From CALLMM01 sp964429855 (GTDB lineage: Bacteria; Armatimonadota; Chthonomonadetes; Chthonomonadales; CAJBBX01): DNA of 64,000 nucleotides. The stretch is from assembly GCA_964429855.1 (NCBI GenBank), contig CAYSDM010000021.1:4701-68700 (forward strand), in the 5' to 3' direction. The notes under the pieces are model-generated. The model was not told where the DNA came from. It worked only from the letters and a program-made list of their open reading frames with translations, and ran no database searches. A program made the translations under genes and the position numbers. Position 1 is the first letter of the stretch. Every line of letters begins with the position of its first letter. Of this stretch, positions 1-9,058 are shown one piece after another.

Positions 1-1933
1 TGACAAACTGATCGAACTCTCGCTTCCACGCCGCAAAGCGGCTTGGCGCTTGAAACGCGCCGAACGTTCGCAGTTGGTTGGGAGTGGGGCAGTTATAGAT
101 CACCCAGGCGTCGCTGTCGGCGTAGTTCATGTCGTAGAGGCGAAAGTTGAGGTCGGTGCGTCCCAGGAGCGCCTTCTTGGTCGGCGAGTTGCCGACGGCG
201 ATTGGTTTGCCGTCCAGTCCTTTCAGTTCGTCAGCGTAGAAGCTGAGGAAGAAGCCGTAGTTGCGAAACGAGACATTGCGCTTCAGGCATAGGTCCCAGA
301 TGTAGCCTCCTGCCGAGCGGGCGACATCCGGCAGTCCCAATAGGTCTACCGGCGTGCCGTTGTTCTGTCCTTCAAAGTCGTAGTTGCGTCCTCTGCGGCT
401 GTAGTTGTAGGTGGTATTGCGCGAGGTGTACTCGTTGACCATGCCGGAGGTAGACCAGTTCCAGCCGTCCGCCGAGACCTCCGCGCAGACATAGAAGTTG
501 TCCATCAGCACAAAGCGCTCCGCCAGCGCGTGCTGGTTAGGCGTCACCTCGCGGGGGAAGAGGCAGAGCGACGGATCGCCGTTTCCCTGCGGCAGATCGC
601 CAAAGACCTGATCGTAGGTGCGGTTCTCCTTGATGATGTAGATGACATGTTCGATGCCGGGGTTGCGGAAGTTCGTGCGCCGGTCGGCAATGCGGTTGTT
701 TTCGATGACCTGCGAGGTCTGCAGCTTCAAGCCGTCCCCGACAGGCGGCTCGATCAGGGAGACGGTTCCCTCAATGATGTTCTGAATATACTGTCCCCAG
801 GCTCCCCCCGGACCGGCTGGCTTGTTGTTGGGGTTGCGGACGTTGATGCCTTTGGCGCTGGCGACAAACAGCCGTTTCTCCTCCGGGCAGACCGCCGACG
901 TGGGATACCATCCGGTCGGAATGTAGCCCTCCAGCTTCTCCTCCTCCATGTCCACCACCGCAACGGCGTTCATATCGCCCATCGTTACAAAGAGCGTGCG
1001 CTCATCGGGAGAGAGCGCGAGTCCGGTCGGGGTGGCTCCCGGAACGCCCCGCAGGTCGTCCGGGCGCATCAGGATGGTACGCTCCACGCGGTCGGTGCGG
1101 GTATTGAGGATGCTGACGGTGTCGCTGCCCGCGTTGGCGACATAGAGCCGCTCCTGCGCTCGATCCAGCAGCAGCGCCATCGGGTTTTCGCCGGTGCGAA
1201 CGTTGCGGATCACCTTCGCCGCGACGGGATCTATCACGGCGACCACGCCATCGCGTTCGCTGGTGACATAGACCTTTCTATCGGCGTTGGGGCCGGCGGT
1301 CAGCGCGGCGACGGCGAGCGGAAAGCCGCCCATCTCCACCTTTGCGACGACCCGGTTCTGCGCGGTGTCAAGGATGCTGACCGTGCCGCGATGTCGGGTA
1401 TGAACGCTGGAGTCGTTATTGGCGGCGTAGAGACGGGAGCCGTCCCGACTGAGCGCGATTCCCGCCACACAGTTTTTCAGGGCGGCGTTGGGTGCGCCGG
1501 AGGGGCTGTCCAGCCGTCGTCCGGTGTCGGTCAGCTTGCCATCGGCGTCCAGCGTGTAGAGCGCGACCTTCTCTTCCGATCCCCGCGAGGCGTACAGCAG
1601 CGTCTTGCCGTCGGCGGTCGGTCCGAATGCCAGCCCGTAGTAGAGACCTTCTCGGCTGCCGGAGCGGCTGGCTCCAACCTCTATCTGCGAGACCAGCGTG
1701 CCGTCGCGCGCGCTGAGGACAGAGAGAAACTGTCGAAAGCCCGCGTTGGTTACCACGATGAACTGGCGGTCGGGGCTGAGGAGCATATTGCAGGGGTAGC
1801 TCCCGACGGCGGTATGGGTGCCGCGCGGCGTGATCGCCTTGCCGGTCACAAGCGGGAGGGGGTCCTGGGCTAAGAGGAGAGAGAAGGCGCAGAGGGTCAG
1901 CGCCGTCATCATGGCGCAAGTTCTGCGTATCAT
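1..1933 (-). CDS. YncE-type beta-propeller / phosphoesterase fusion (C-terminus cut by the window edge)
   Basis: Read on the minus strand from ATG at 1933, this frame stays open to the window edge, giving at least 644 residues. It begins MIRRTCAMMTALTLCAFSLLLA, an export signal. Residues of about 30-400 are repeated propeller blades (LLSPDRQFIVVTN, RLYAANNDSSV, KVYVTSERDGVVAVID, RLYVANAGSDTVSILNT, TLFVTMGDMNAV). From about residue 420 the sequence IEHVIYIIKENRTYDQVFGD opens a phosphoesterase domain of the alkaline phosphatase superfamily, followed by VSADGWNWSTSGM. The fused architecture is known from secreted proteins annotated as YncE/alkaline phosphatase family; the substrate is unknown. 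GGAAAGGA lies 7 bases before the start. The gene is monocistronic as far as visible. Confidence 0.88.
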   Translation of the reverse strand, partial: MIRRTCAMMTALTLCAFSLLLAQDPLPLVTGKAITPRGTHTAVGSYPCNMLLSPDRQFIVVTNAGFRQFLSVLSARDGTLVSQIEVGASRSGSREGLYYGLAFGPTADGKTLLYASRGSEEKVALYTLDADGKLTDTGRRLDSPSGAPNAALKNCVAGIALSRDGSRLYAANNDSSVHTRHRGTVSILDTAQNRVVAKVEMGGFPLAVAALTAGPNADRKVYVTSERDGVVAVIDPVAAKVIRNVRTGENPMALLLDRAQERLYVANAGSDTVSILNTRTDRVERTILMRPDDLRGVPGATPTGLALSPDERTLFVTMGDMNAVAVVDMEEEKLEGYIPTGWYPTSAVCPEEKRLFVASAKGINVRNPNNKPAGPGGAWGQYIQNIIEGTVSLIEPPVGDGLKLQTSQVIENNRIADRRTNFRNPGIEHVIYIIKENRTYDQVFGDLPQGNGDPSLCLFPREVTPNQHALAERFVLMDNFYVCAEVSADGWNWSTSGMVNEYTSRNTTYNYSRRGRNYDFEGQNNGTPVDLLGLPDVARSAGGYIWDLCLKRNVSFRNYGFFLSFYADELKGLDGKPIAVGNSPTKKALLGRTDLNFRLYDMNYADSDAWVIYNCPTPNQLRTFGAFQAPSRFAAWKREFDQFV

Positions 1934-2027
1934 GCGGATATCCTTTCCTGGGTCGCCGCTGCGGGGCGCCGGCGTCCGTCGTCCTCCGCGCAGCGGAGTG
2001 GAATTTCAGTTCATCAGGGGGGAGGCT

Positions 2028-2318
2028 TCAGAAACGCAGTTCTATCCACGAATCTTCTATTTTTGCGGAGGCATTCGGAGCCTTCTGCCGTCGTATCTCT
2101 TCTACAACGCGCTCCAGAATCTCCTGCCGGCGCCCTTTCAGCCAGCTTTTTCGCGGTTGGTCGGACAACGCCTCCCACTGCTCCACAGTAGGAATGAAGA
2201 TGTCCACGCCGGCGGTCGAAAACTCCCAGTCGAACACCAGGCGCTTCCCTCTGCCCTCGCGGTAGGAGATCGTTCCTCCTCGGCCCGCCTGCTCAATCTC
2301 TACCTGGAAATCCAGCAT
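2028..2318 (-). CDS. Hypothetical protein, 96 aa, overlapping the end of argF
   Basis: I do not recognise this family. The protein starts MLDFQVEIEQAGRGGTISY, is mixed alpha/beta in appearance and has a charged helical stretch (WLKGRRQEILERVVEEIRRQK) before IEDSWIELRF. It has no signal peptide or membrane segment. Its start overlaps the 3' end of argF by 26 bases in another frame on the same strand, so it could be translationally coupled to argF. Codon use looks like its neighbours. A role in arginine metabolism is not indicated by the sequence, only by position. Confidence 0.6.
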   Translation of the reverse strand: MLDFQVEIEQAGRGGTISYREGRGKRLVFDWEFSTAGVDIFIPTVEQWEALSDQPRKSWLKGRRQEILERVVEEIRRQKAPNASAKIEDSWIELRF

Positions 2319-3327
2319 CTTCTATCCCCATCCCGATCAGCAGCAGCAGGATCGCCTTCTGCGCGTGCAGGCGGTTCTCCGCCTGATCGAAGACGACCGA
2401 CTGCGGTCCGTCCACGACCTCATCGGTAACCTCATCGCCCCGATGCGCGGGCAGGCAGTGCATGAAGATCGCGTCGGGGGCGGCGCGGGACATCCGCTCG
2501 GCGTTGACCTGGTAGGCGCGAAACGCCTGAATGCGGGCAAGCTGCTCATGCTCATGCCCCATACTCGTCCAGACATCGGTATAGATGACATCGGCTCCGG
2601 TAGCCGCCTCGTTATAGTCTGTCATAATCTTGAGCGAGGAGGCGTTCGGGTCGGCGTCGGGGTTCTCGCCTGCCAGTTGACGCGCCTGTCGAACGATCTC
2701 CTCCAGAGGCCAGTAGCCCTTCGGGCAGGCGACGGAGACGGAGATGCCGACCAGCGCGCAGCCGAGAAGCAGCGAGTGCAGCACATTGTTGCCGTCGCCG
2801 ATCCATGCCAGTTTCAGCCCTTCCAGTCTGCCCTTTTTCTGCTGGATCGTCAGCAGGTCCGCCAGAATCTGGCAAGGATGCTCGCGGTCGCTCAGACCGT
2901 TGATAACCGGGATACGGCAGTTATCGCGCAGTTCCACCAGCGTGCTGTGGGCATTCACCCGCGCCATGATCGCATCCACCCAGCGTTCGAGGTTGCGCGC
3001 CACATCCGGAACCGACTCCCGCGTTCCCAGACCGATCTCCGCCGGTCCAAGCGCCACCGCCGCGCCCCCAAGCTGCCGCATCCCCAGTTCAAAGGTGACC
3101 CGCGTGCGCAGGCTCGGTTTCTCAAAGATCATCGCCAGCGACCGGGGATAGGCGTAGCGCAGAGGGGTTTCCCGCTGCCTGTGCCAATCGCACATCCACT
3201 GCGCGACCTTCAGAATTCCCAGAATCTGTTCGCGGTTCAGGTCCGTCATCGAAAGCAGGCTTTTCCCGCGAAGTTTCAGAGCGTCCTGCTGCACCAGGGT
3301 CTCTACCGCTCTACTCTGCAGCTGCAT
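2293..3327 (-). CDS. argF: Ornithine carbamoyltransferase
   Basis: This enzyme transfers the carbamoyl group from carbamoyl phosphate to ornithine to give citrulline, in cytoplasmic arginine synthesis. At 344 residues it is slightly longer than the usual 310-335. The carbamoyl-phosphate loop SLRTR is at 72-76, HPCQ at 150-153, the ornithine loop DVWTSMG at 251-257 and HCLPAHR at 290-296. The longer open frame to 3486 would add 53 residues without family resemblance, so I chose ATG 3327, which has GGAGGAG upstream. No other arg gene is adjacent. It runs divergently from the GH51 gene. Confidence 0.93.
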   Translation of the reverse strand: MQLQSRAVETLVQQDALKLRGKSLLSMTDLNREQILGILKVAQWMCDWHRQRETPLRYAYPRSLAMIFEKPSLRTRVTFELGMRQLGGAAVALGPAEIGLGTRESVPDVARNLERWVDAIMARVNAHSTLVELRDNCRIPVINGLSDREHPCQILADLLTIQQKKGRLEGLKLAWIGDGNNVLHSLLLGCALVGISVSVACPKGYWPLEEIVRQARQLAGENPDADPNASSLKIMTDYNEAATGADVIYTDVWTSMGHEHEQLARIQAFRAYQVNAERMSRAAPDAIFMHCLPAHRGDEVTDEVVDGPQSVVFDQAENRLHAQKAILLLLIGMGIEDAGFPGRD

Positions 3328-3530
3328 AACTGAACTCTCCTCCCCCCTCAAACGGTGTCTACTGCGCCTGAGAGGAGCTATTCTCTTCGCACTGGAGACG
3401 CGATTCTCCTCCCCGTCTTCCGATACCGGGTACTGACAACGGTCTGCGGGGAGGCAGGAGCAGGAGTTTGCACCCGGAAGTATCAAACTTTACAGGTGGA
3501 GAAACTCGCGGAAAGGAGAGACGCTTTGAA

Positions 3531-5003
3531 ATGGCGCAGGCAACACTGACGGTTCTGCCAGAGATTCTGGGAACCATATCGCCCCTGCTGCATGGACACT
3601 TTGCTGAACATCTGGGACGCTGCTGTTATGATGGACTCTGGGTCGGGCCCGACTCGTCGATTCCTAACCGGGACGGATTTCGCGCCGATATTCTAACGGC
3701 GCTGCGCGAGGTCGGCATTCCGATTCTGCGCTGGCCCGGCGGCTGTTTTGCGGATACCTATCACTGGCGCGACGGCATCGGGCCGCGCGCGTCGCGTCCT
3801 CGCTCCCTCGGCGAAAGCTGCGGACTGCGCGTGATCGAAGACAATCACCTGGGGACGCATGAGTTTATCCATCTCTGTCGAGAGATCGGCGCGGAACCCT
3901 ATCTCGCCGGCAACGTCGGCTCCGGCTCGCCGCAGGAGTTGATGGACTGGATTCACTACTGCAACGGCAGGATGGACACAACGCTGGCGCGAGAGCGCGC
4001 CGCCAACGGACACCCGGAGCCGATGAACGTGCGCTACTGGGGCGTCGGTAACGAAAACTGGGGATGCGGCGGCAACTACGAGGCGGCGGACTACGCGAAA
4101 GAGTTCCGGCGATACGCCACCTTTCTGAAGATGGCGGATCCGTCCGTCGAACTGATTGCCTGCGGGCACAGCGACCGGACATGGAATCTGCGGGTTGTGG
4201 AGACGCTGCGCCATCATCTGGGCTATCTGGATCACCTGTCGGTGCACCGCTACTACTCGGCGGGGCGCGCCACCACCTTTATAGACGACGAGTACTATCA
4301 GCTTATGCGCGCCGGGGAGCTTGTCGAAGAGGATATCCGCTACACCGACGAGATTCTGCGATTCTTTACGGCGGGGCATCGGCAGGTCGGGATCGCGTTT
4401 GACGAGTGGGGAGTCTGGCATCCGGAGGCGCGCGGCGAGGCGAACTATGAGGAGCCGAGCACCCAGCGCGATGCGGTCTCGGCGGCGGGGGTGCTGGATA
4501 CGTTTCAGAAGTGGTGCGCCCGGGTCAGTATGGCAAACATGGCGCAGATCGTCAATGTTCTGCAGTGTCTGGTGCAGACGGACGGAGAGAAGATGTGGGT
4601 GACGCCGACCTATCACGTCTTCCGGCTCTATCGGGCGCATCGTGGCGCGCAGGCGCTGCGCGTGGAGGTGGAATCGCCGACGATAGACGCGCAGCCACTC
4701 TCCGGCTATCGCGCCGGTCTGCTGCCGCTGATCGCCGCTTCCGCCTCGCGCAAAGAGGGAAGACTGGCGGTCACTCTGACCAACCGCCACCGCGCGGAGG
4801 CGATGGAGGTGCAGATCGTCCTGCGCGACGGCAGACTCGGCGCGGGCACACTGGAGACGGTCGCCGCCCCGGCGGAAGCCGTTAACTCCGCCGATCAGCC
4901 CGACAACGTAACGCTGAAGGCGCAGAGCCTTGCGGCGGCGGGCGATACGCTCAGCCTTGCGCTGCCTCCCTGTTCCGTACAGACCCTTGTCGTGCAGGCG
5001 TAA
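3531..5003 (+). CDS. Alpha-N-arabinofuranosidase, GH51
   Basis: GH51 enzymes release terminal L-arabinofuranose from arabinan or arabinoxylan fragments with retention of configuration. The 490-residue protein has the family's TIM barrel, with WPGGCFADTYHWRDGIG near residue 68, the acid/base Glu175 in GVGNENWG and the nucleophile Glu292 in AFDEWGVW. A C-terminal beta domain follows (LLPLIAASA to the end). It lacks a signal peptide, so the enzyme probably acts in the cytoplasm on imported oligosaccharides. ATG 3531 is preceded by GGAGAG. The frame upstream to 3468 overlaps the argF leader and is unlikely to be translated. Confidence 0.92.
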   Translation: MAQATLTVLPEILGTISPLLHGHFAEHLGRCCYDGLWVGPDSSIPNRDGFRADILTALREVGIPILRWPGGCFADTYHWRDGIGPRASRPRSLGESCGLRVIEDNHLGTHEFIHLCREIGAEPYLAGNVGSGSPQELMDWIHYCNGRMDTTLARERAANGHPEPMNVRYWGVGNENWGCGGNYEAADYAKEFRRYATFLKMADPSVELIACGHSDRTWNLRVVETLRHHLGYLDHLSVHRYYSAGRATTFIDDEYYQLMRAGELVEEDIRYTDEILRFFTAGHRQVGIAFDEWGVWHPEARGEANYEEPSTQRDAVSAAGVLDTFQKWCARVSMANMAQIVNVLQCLVQTDGEKMWVTPTYHVFRLYRAHRGAQALRVEVESPTIDAQPLSGYRAGLLPLIAASASRKEGRLAVTLTNRHRAEAMEVQIVLRDGRLGAGTLETVAAPAEAVNSADQPDNVTLKAQSLAAAGDTLSLALPPCSVQTLVVQA

Positions 5004-5023
5004 GCCGAAAGCGGCGATAACAC

Positions 5024-5054
5024 AGCGGAGTGTCCGCCGAAAGGACACTCCGCT
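5024..5054. terminator. Hairpin between convergent genes
   Basis: Twelve-base perfect arms, AGCGGAGTGTCC at 5024-5035 and its complement at 5043-5054, enclose a 7-base loop. The hairpin sits between the stop of the arabinofuranosidase and the stop of the adenine methyltransferase and probably ends transcription from both sides. There is no strong T-run, so the call is moderate. Confidence 0.5.
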
Positions 5055-5083
5055 CAAAGGCGCATAAAGCGAAGAAGAAGACG

Positions 5084-5965
5084 CTATTCCGGGGACGGAT
5101 AGCGCGCCCGTTGCTCAAAGAGGAGCGCAAGCTGCGGCTCGCAGCGCGCGGCGATATCGTAGTTGGCGATGAACAACTCTTTACCCGGTTTCGCTCCGGG
5201 CTGTTTGTAGTTGTTCATGCCGTACTGCAGTTGCCACTCCACCATACAGGCATCCCCAAACAGTCTCTTCACTGCCGGGCAGTCGTCATAGGTGATGAGC
5301 CAGCGATGCGGGCAGGACTGTATGACCCGCGCAAAGCGTTCATGGTCAAACTGAAGGTGCAGATCGCCGCGCCGCCCGTAAAGACGCGACCGCGTCGCGG
5401 AGAAGTAGGGCGGGTCCAGGAAGACGAACACCTCCTCGCCGGGCGCGTTCACCAACCCGGCATAGTCCGCATGCGTGATCCGAACGCCCTGAAGCGCCCT
5501 GGAAGCCCCTTCGAGAGCGCGAATGGACGACAGGGTGAACCGTCCATGAAAAGCCTGCTCGGAGTAACCGCCTGAATCGACGGTTCCCGAGAAGGTGATG
5601 CGATTGAGCACGAAGAAGCGCGCGGCGCGTTCAAACTCGCTGCCCTCGCCATACCGCTCCACCAGTTCATAGAAGAGCCTGCGCCCATCTGTGGCGGTCT
5701 CTTTGATCTGTTTGACCGCCTCCGTCAGCGTGTTGACATCGGACTGCACTGTCTTCCAGAAGCAGTACAGTTCATAGTTCAGATCGTTGATCCAGAAGGA
5801 GCCATCCGGGAATAGCTGCCGTATGTGGAAGAAGACGGAGCCGCCGCCAACCATCGGTTCCCGGTATTCGCGGAACGGCGGAATGAGCGCGGCAATGCGT
5901 TCCAGAGCGCGCGACTTTCCGCCTGGAAACCGCAGCGGGCTTTTGATGAAACGGTTATGCGCCAA
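5084..5965 (-). CDS. DNA adenine N6-methyltransferase, D12 class (Dam/M.DpnII-like)
   Basis: This protein methylates adenine in a short DNA target using S-adenosylmethionine. Its 293 residues carry the D12-class signature: SPLRFPGGKSRALE near residues 9-22 (AdoMet binding), EPMVGGGSVFF at 36-46, and the catalytic DPPY at 184-187. No restriction endonuclease, specificity subunit or MutH-like gene lies beside it; its neighbours are the GH51 enzyme and an alcohol dehydrogenase. It is therefore a solitary methylase that may act in regulation or repair, or a relic of a restriction system. The target (GATC or another site) cannot be read from sequence alone. Confidence 0.9.
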   Translation of the reverse strand: MAHNRFIKSPLRFPGGKSRALERIAALIPPFREYREPMVGGGSVFFHIRQLFPDGSFWINDLNYELYCFWKTVQSDVNTLTEAVKQIKETATDGRRLFYELVERYGEGSEFERAARFFVLNRITFSGTVDSGGYSEQAFHGRFTLSSIRALEGASRALQGVRITHADYAGLVNAPGEEVFVFLDPPYFSATRSRLYGRRGDLHLQFDHERFARVIQSCPHRWLITYDDCPAVKRLFGDACMVEWQLQYGMNNYKQPGAKPGKELFIANYDIAARCEPQLALLFEQRARYPSPE

Positions 5966-6050
5966 TTTGCATACCTTCCAGGATCGCCGGCGTACCCGGT
6001 CGTTGCGCTTCCTCTTCCCGCCACTTCGCCTCGCCGGGACACAGACAGAT

Positions 6051-6074
6051 GGGTCGCTCCCGCAGGAGCGACCC
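6051..6074 (-). terminator. Hairpin after the alcohol dehydrogenase gene
   Basis: Perfect ten-base arms, GGGTCGCTCC at 6051-6060 and GGAGCGACCC at 6065-6074, enclose a four-base loop. It lies 28 bases past the dehydrogenase stop on the minus strand and before the methyltransferase start. The T-run is poor. Confidence 0.5.
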
Positions 6075-6101
6075 TGTCCATACAGAGCGGAGCCGATCTG
6101 C

Positions 6102-7223
6102 CTACAAGCGGATCACCGAGCGAATGACGTTGCCGGTCTCCATGGTGTGGAAGGCGTCCTCCACCTCCTCCAGCGCGATCTCGCCGGTCACCATGCTGTC
6201 CAGATCGAGCTTGCCCTGCAGATAGAACTGCGCCATCAGCGGGAAGTCGTGCGAAGGCAGGGTATCGCCCGCATGGCAGACGCGCAGGTTCACCTTGTTC
6301 CAGTAGACTCCCGTATCAATGTTACCCACATTGAGCGTCACGCTGTCGTCGGGACCGGGGAATCCGATGGTGGTGGCGATGCCGTTGTAGTTGACCATAC
6401 GCACCGCCTGCTCGATGCACTCCATGCGCCCGGTCGCCTCGTAGGAGAAGTCCACGCCGCCCTCATAGCCAGGCCAGGGGTCTTTCACAAGACTGCGCAC
6501 CGCCGCTACCGGATCGCCCTCGCGGGCGTTCACCACATCGGTTGCGCCGAACTTCTTCGCCCACTCCAGTTTAACCGGGTTCACATCTACCGCGATGATC
6601 TGCTTTGCATGGCACAGCCTCGCGCCCTGAATCACGCTCAACCCCACGCCGCCGCAGCCGACCACCGCCACGCTTGCGCCCGGAAAGACCGAGGTCGTAT
6701 TCATGGTAGCGCCGACGCCGGTGATGACGCCGCAGGCGATCAGGCAGGCTTTCTCCAGCGGCATATTGTCCGGCATCTTCACCGCCGCTTTGCTGTGGAC
6801 GATCGTGCGCGTGGCAAAGGTTCCGCAGCGCAGCACCTGCGCGCACAGATCGCCCGTCGCTTTGCGGCGAAGGCGCTGTTTCGGACGCAGCGCCATGTAG
6901 CAGTGGCGCGGATCGCCCCGACGACAGGCGGGACACTGCTCGCAGGGGGCGCGATAGGCGATCACCACCGGATCGCCCTCCTGCAGATGGGTCACCCCTT
7001 CGCCCACCGCTTCCACATATCCGGCTCCCTCGTGTCCCAGCACGATGGGAAACTTCATTCCGGCTCCGTTTTGCATCTTCACCGTCAGGTCGGTGTGGCA
7101 GACGCCGCTGGCGACCACTTTCACCTGTACCTCTCCGGGACCGGGCGGATCAAGGAGAATATCCTCCACGACCACCGGCTTCCCCGGCTCAATCAGCATG
7201 GCTGCTCGCCCCTCAGTTGCCAT
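6102..7223 (-). CDS. Zinc-dependent alcohol dehydrogenase, class III type
   Basis: A cytoplasmic medium-chain NAD(P)-dependent dehydrogenase of 373 residues. Catalytic zinc ligands are visible as Cys42 in GVCHTDL and His64-Glu65 in VLGHEGAGYV, with Cys164 in LIACGVITGVGA. Structural zinc cysteines are at 94, 97, 100 and 108 (CEQCPACRRGDPRHC). The Rossmann loop is VVGCGGVGL near 186. The overall form matches the class III family, which includes glutathione-dependent formaldehyde and mycothiol/NDMA-type enzymes; the true substrate is not decidable. ATG 7223 has GGAGAGGGAG upstream. Confidence 0.88.
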   Translation of the reverse strand: MATEGRAAMLIEPGKPVVVEDILLDPPGPGEVQVKVVASGVCHTDLTVKMQNGAGMKFPIVLGHEGAGYVEAVGEGVTHLQEGDPVVIAYRAPCEQCPACRRGDPRHCYMALRPKQRLRRKATGDLCAQVLRCGTFATRTIVHSKAAVKMPDNMPLEKACLIACGVITGVGATMNTTSVFPGASVAVVGCGGVGLSVIQGARLCHAKQIIAVDVNPVKLEWAKKFGATDVVNAREGDPVAAVRSLVKDPWPGYEGGVDFSYEATGRMECIEQAVRMVNYNGIATTIGFPGPDDSVTLNVGNIDTGVYWNKVNLRVCHAGDTLPSHDFPLMAQFYLQGKLDLDSMVTGEIALEEVEDAFHTMETGNVIRSVIRL

Positions 7224-7340
7224 CTGGCTCCCTCTCCTTCATTGGATTCTCACGCTTATTCATGTCGCGTTCGCATCATAACGGCATATAGATTCCACGC
7301 TGCGCCCCGTTTTCCTGCCCCAGTCACGCCGCGCCGCTCT

Positions 7341-7568
7341 CTACTCCGCCTCCTCCGTACGGTCCACGAAGTAGAAGGGATTCTCCCGCATCTTCTCCAG
7401 CGCCTTATCCAGCAGCGCCTCGCCCAGAGTCTCCTGCAGAGCGCGCAGGATCGTCTCCGGATCCCGGATTCCCAGCGCACGGAAGGAGGAGTGAACCATC
7501 ACCGTATCGCCTGCGCGCAGTCCGAGCGCGCGGAGTTGTTCGGTCAGTTGATCGGATAAGCGTGTCAA
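7341..7568 (-). pseudogene. Truncated AAC(3)-like aminoglycoside N-acetyltransferase remnant
   Basis: The first 50 residues (LTEQLRALGLRAGDTVMVHSSFRALG, DPETILRALQETLG) match the N-terminus of the AAC(3)/YokD acetyltransferase family, which is normally about 260-280 residues. The frame then continues EALLDKALEKMRENPFYFVDRTEEAE and stops at 75 residues, without the catalytic core. Neither other minus frame continues the family. The start would be TTG 7568 with AAGGGG before it. I read this as a deletion remnant. A short expressed protein remains possible. Confidence 0.6.
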
Positions 7569-7583
7569 AACATCCCCTTCATC

Positions 7584-8225
7584 TTACATCTGAGGCTCTT
7601 GCCTCTGCTTCGTTAAGCCGGATAGTAGAATACTGCCTGTATACGGCAACGCGACTGCCCATAACAGACAGGCAAGCGGATAGAAGACCTTCAGGCCGAT
7701 CTCGAGTTCCAACACCTGTCCGATAGGAAAAAAGATACCTGACAGGATCAGCGCGACGCATACCCATCGGGGCAGCAGGCGGCTGCGCAGAAAGCCGATC
7801 CCCAGCAGAAGGGAGGTGAGAGGAAAAAGCGGTCCCAGCAGCGCAAACATCAGCATTTCGCCGCCGGGATCGAGGTAGAACGCCGACCAGACCGTATCAC
7901 TCGCCCCATGTCGGCGAAGCGTAAACTCCAATACACGAGTATACTCCATCGCCACCCCCGCCACGGAGCCGCACAACCCTGTGATACTGGTGATCGCTCC
8001 CAGCGTCGGACTCTGCAGACTCAATCTTCCTGAGAGATGCAGATAGACCGGCACCAGGCACATAATTCCATAACAGCCAAGCAAGCCCTCAACATAGCTG
8101 GTTTTACCCGGCGGGATCAGCCCTATCCCTAGTCGGAAGGTGATCGCGGAAGCCAGCAGGAGAAGCGGCCCCGTCCAGTAAGCCAGCATCAGAAGTTTTC
8201 TACGAATTGGCGCCTCAATCTCCAT
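7584..8225 (-). CDS. Multi-pass membrane protein, unknown function
   Basis: 213 residues with about six hydrophobic segments: LLMLAYWTGPLLLLASAITF, LLGCYGIMCLVPVYLHL, LGAITSITGLCGSVAGVAM, MLMFALLGPLFPLTSLLLGIGFL, WVCVALILSGIFFPIGQVL and VFYPLACLLWAVALPYTGSILL. I cannot assign a family firmly; it resembles small uncharacterised membrane proteins of the DUF4386 kind in size and hydrophobic pattern. The gene lies 15 bases upstream of the AAC(3)-like fragment on the same strand and may be cotranscribed with it. Confidence 0.7.
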   Translation of the reverse strand: MEIEAPIRRKLLMLAYWTGPLLLLASAITFRLGIGLIPPGKTSYVEGLLGCYGIMCLVPVYLHLSGRLSLQSPTLGAITSITGLCGSVAGVAMEYTRVLEFTLRRHGASDTVWSAFYLDPGGEMLMFALLGPLFPLTSLLLGIGFLRSRLLPRWVCVALILSGIFFPIGQVLELEIGLKVFYPLACLLWAVALPYTGSILLSGLTKQRQEPQM

Positions 8226-8272
8226 TTCCTGTACCTCACACAGAAGGGTATGCCGTCCAGCGCAGACGCGCG

Positions 8273-8938
8273 CTAGGAACGGCGCATGGCCAGCGTCAAG
8301 CCGTCGCCGATGGGAACCATGCTCAGATGGATGCGCTCATCCTGATGGAGTTTGGCGTTCAGGGCGCGCATCGCCTGCGTGTCGTGATCCTGCACGCTCT
8401 CATCCGCGACCTTTCCCGCCCACAGGGTGTTGTCAATGGCGATCAAGCCGCCGGCGTGTATCAGCTTCAGCGCGCGCTCATAGTAGGCGTCATAGTTGGA
8501 CTTGTCGGCATCAATAAAGGCGAAATCGAAGGTGTCCGCATGTCCGTCCGCCAGCAGCGCGTCCAGCGTCTGTGTGGCGGGAGCCAGACGCAGGTCAATC
8601 TTATGCGCGACTCCCGCCTCCTCCCAGTGACGACGCGCTATCGAAGTATACTCATCGCTCACGTCGCAGGCGATGATTTTGCCGTCCTCCGGCAGCGCCT
8701 GCGCCACCACCAGCGAACTGTATCCGGTGAAGACCCCGACCTCCAGCGTCTTGCGCGCTTTCAGCAGACGCACCAGCAGCGCCATGAACTGCCCCTGTTC
8801 AAACGAAATCTGCATACCGGAGTTGGGCATCTTCTCGGTCTCTTCGCGGAGGCGGCGCTGCGCCTCGTTCTGCGATCCGGAAACGGAGACCAGATAGGCA
8901 TGTATCTGGTCGGTCAGCGAGAGGGTTCGTGTTGCCAT
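8273..8938 (-). CDS. Class I SAM-dependent O-methyltransferase
   Basis: 221 residues of the caffeoyl-CoA/catechol O-methyltransferase-like family. The AdoMet loop is LEVGVFTGYSSLVVAQAL, followed by KIIACDVSDEY, and the metal-ligand motif is FDFAFIDADKSNYDAYYERAL with IDNTLWAGKV. The family uses a divalent metal to methylate vicinal hydroxyls on small aromatic molecules; the bacterial substrate is unknown. ATG 8938 has AAGGAG eight bases upstream, better than the longer frame to 8974. Confidence 0.87.
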   Translation of the reverse strand: MATRTLSLTDQIHAYLVSVSGSQNEAQRRLREETEKMPNSGMQISFEQGQFMALLVRLLKARKTLEVGVFTGYSSLVVAQALPEDGKIIACDVSDEYTSIARRHWEEAGVAHKIDLRLAPATQTLDALLADGHADTFDFAFIDADKSNYDAYYERALKLIHAGGLIAIDNTLWAGKVADESVQDHDTQAMRALNAKLHQDERIHLSMVPIGDGLTLAMRRS

Positions 8939-9058
8939 ACGATAGGCTCCTTCGATGTCTGAGATGATATACAATATTGGACGGAAAGCCTTTGATTCCT
9001 TCGCAGACCTGCGCCATGTCAGAAAGGGATTGCGACGAGAAATAGCGAATTGTCCGGT

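Noticed and set aside
530..1873. Long plus-strand frame (447 aa) opposite the YncE-type gene
   Set aside because: The minus strand encodes a recognisable propeller/phosphoesterase throughout; the plus frame has Arg/Gly/Ala-rich antisense composition with no family resemblance.
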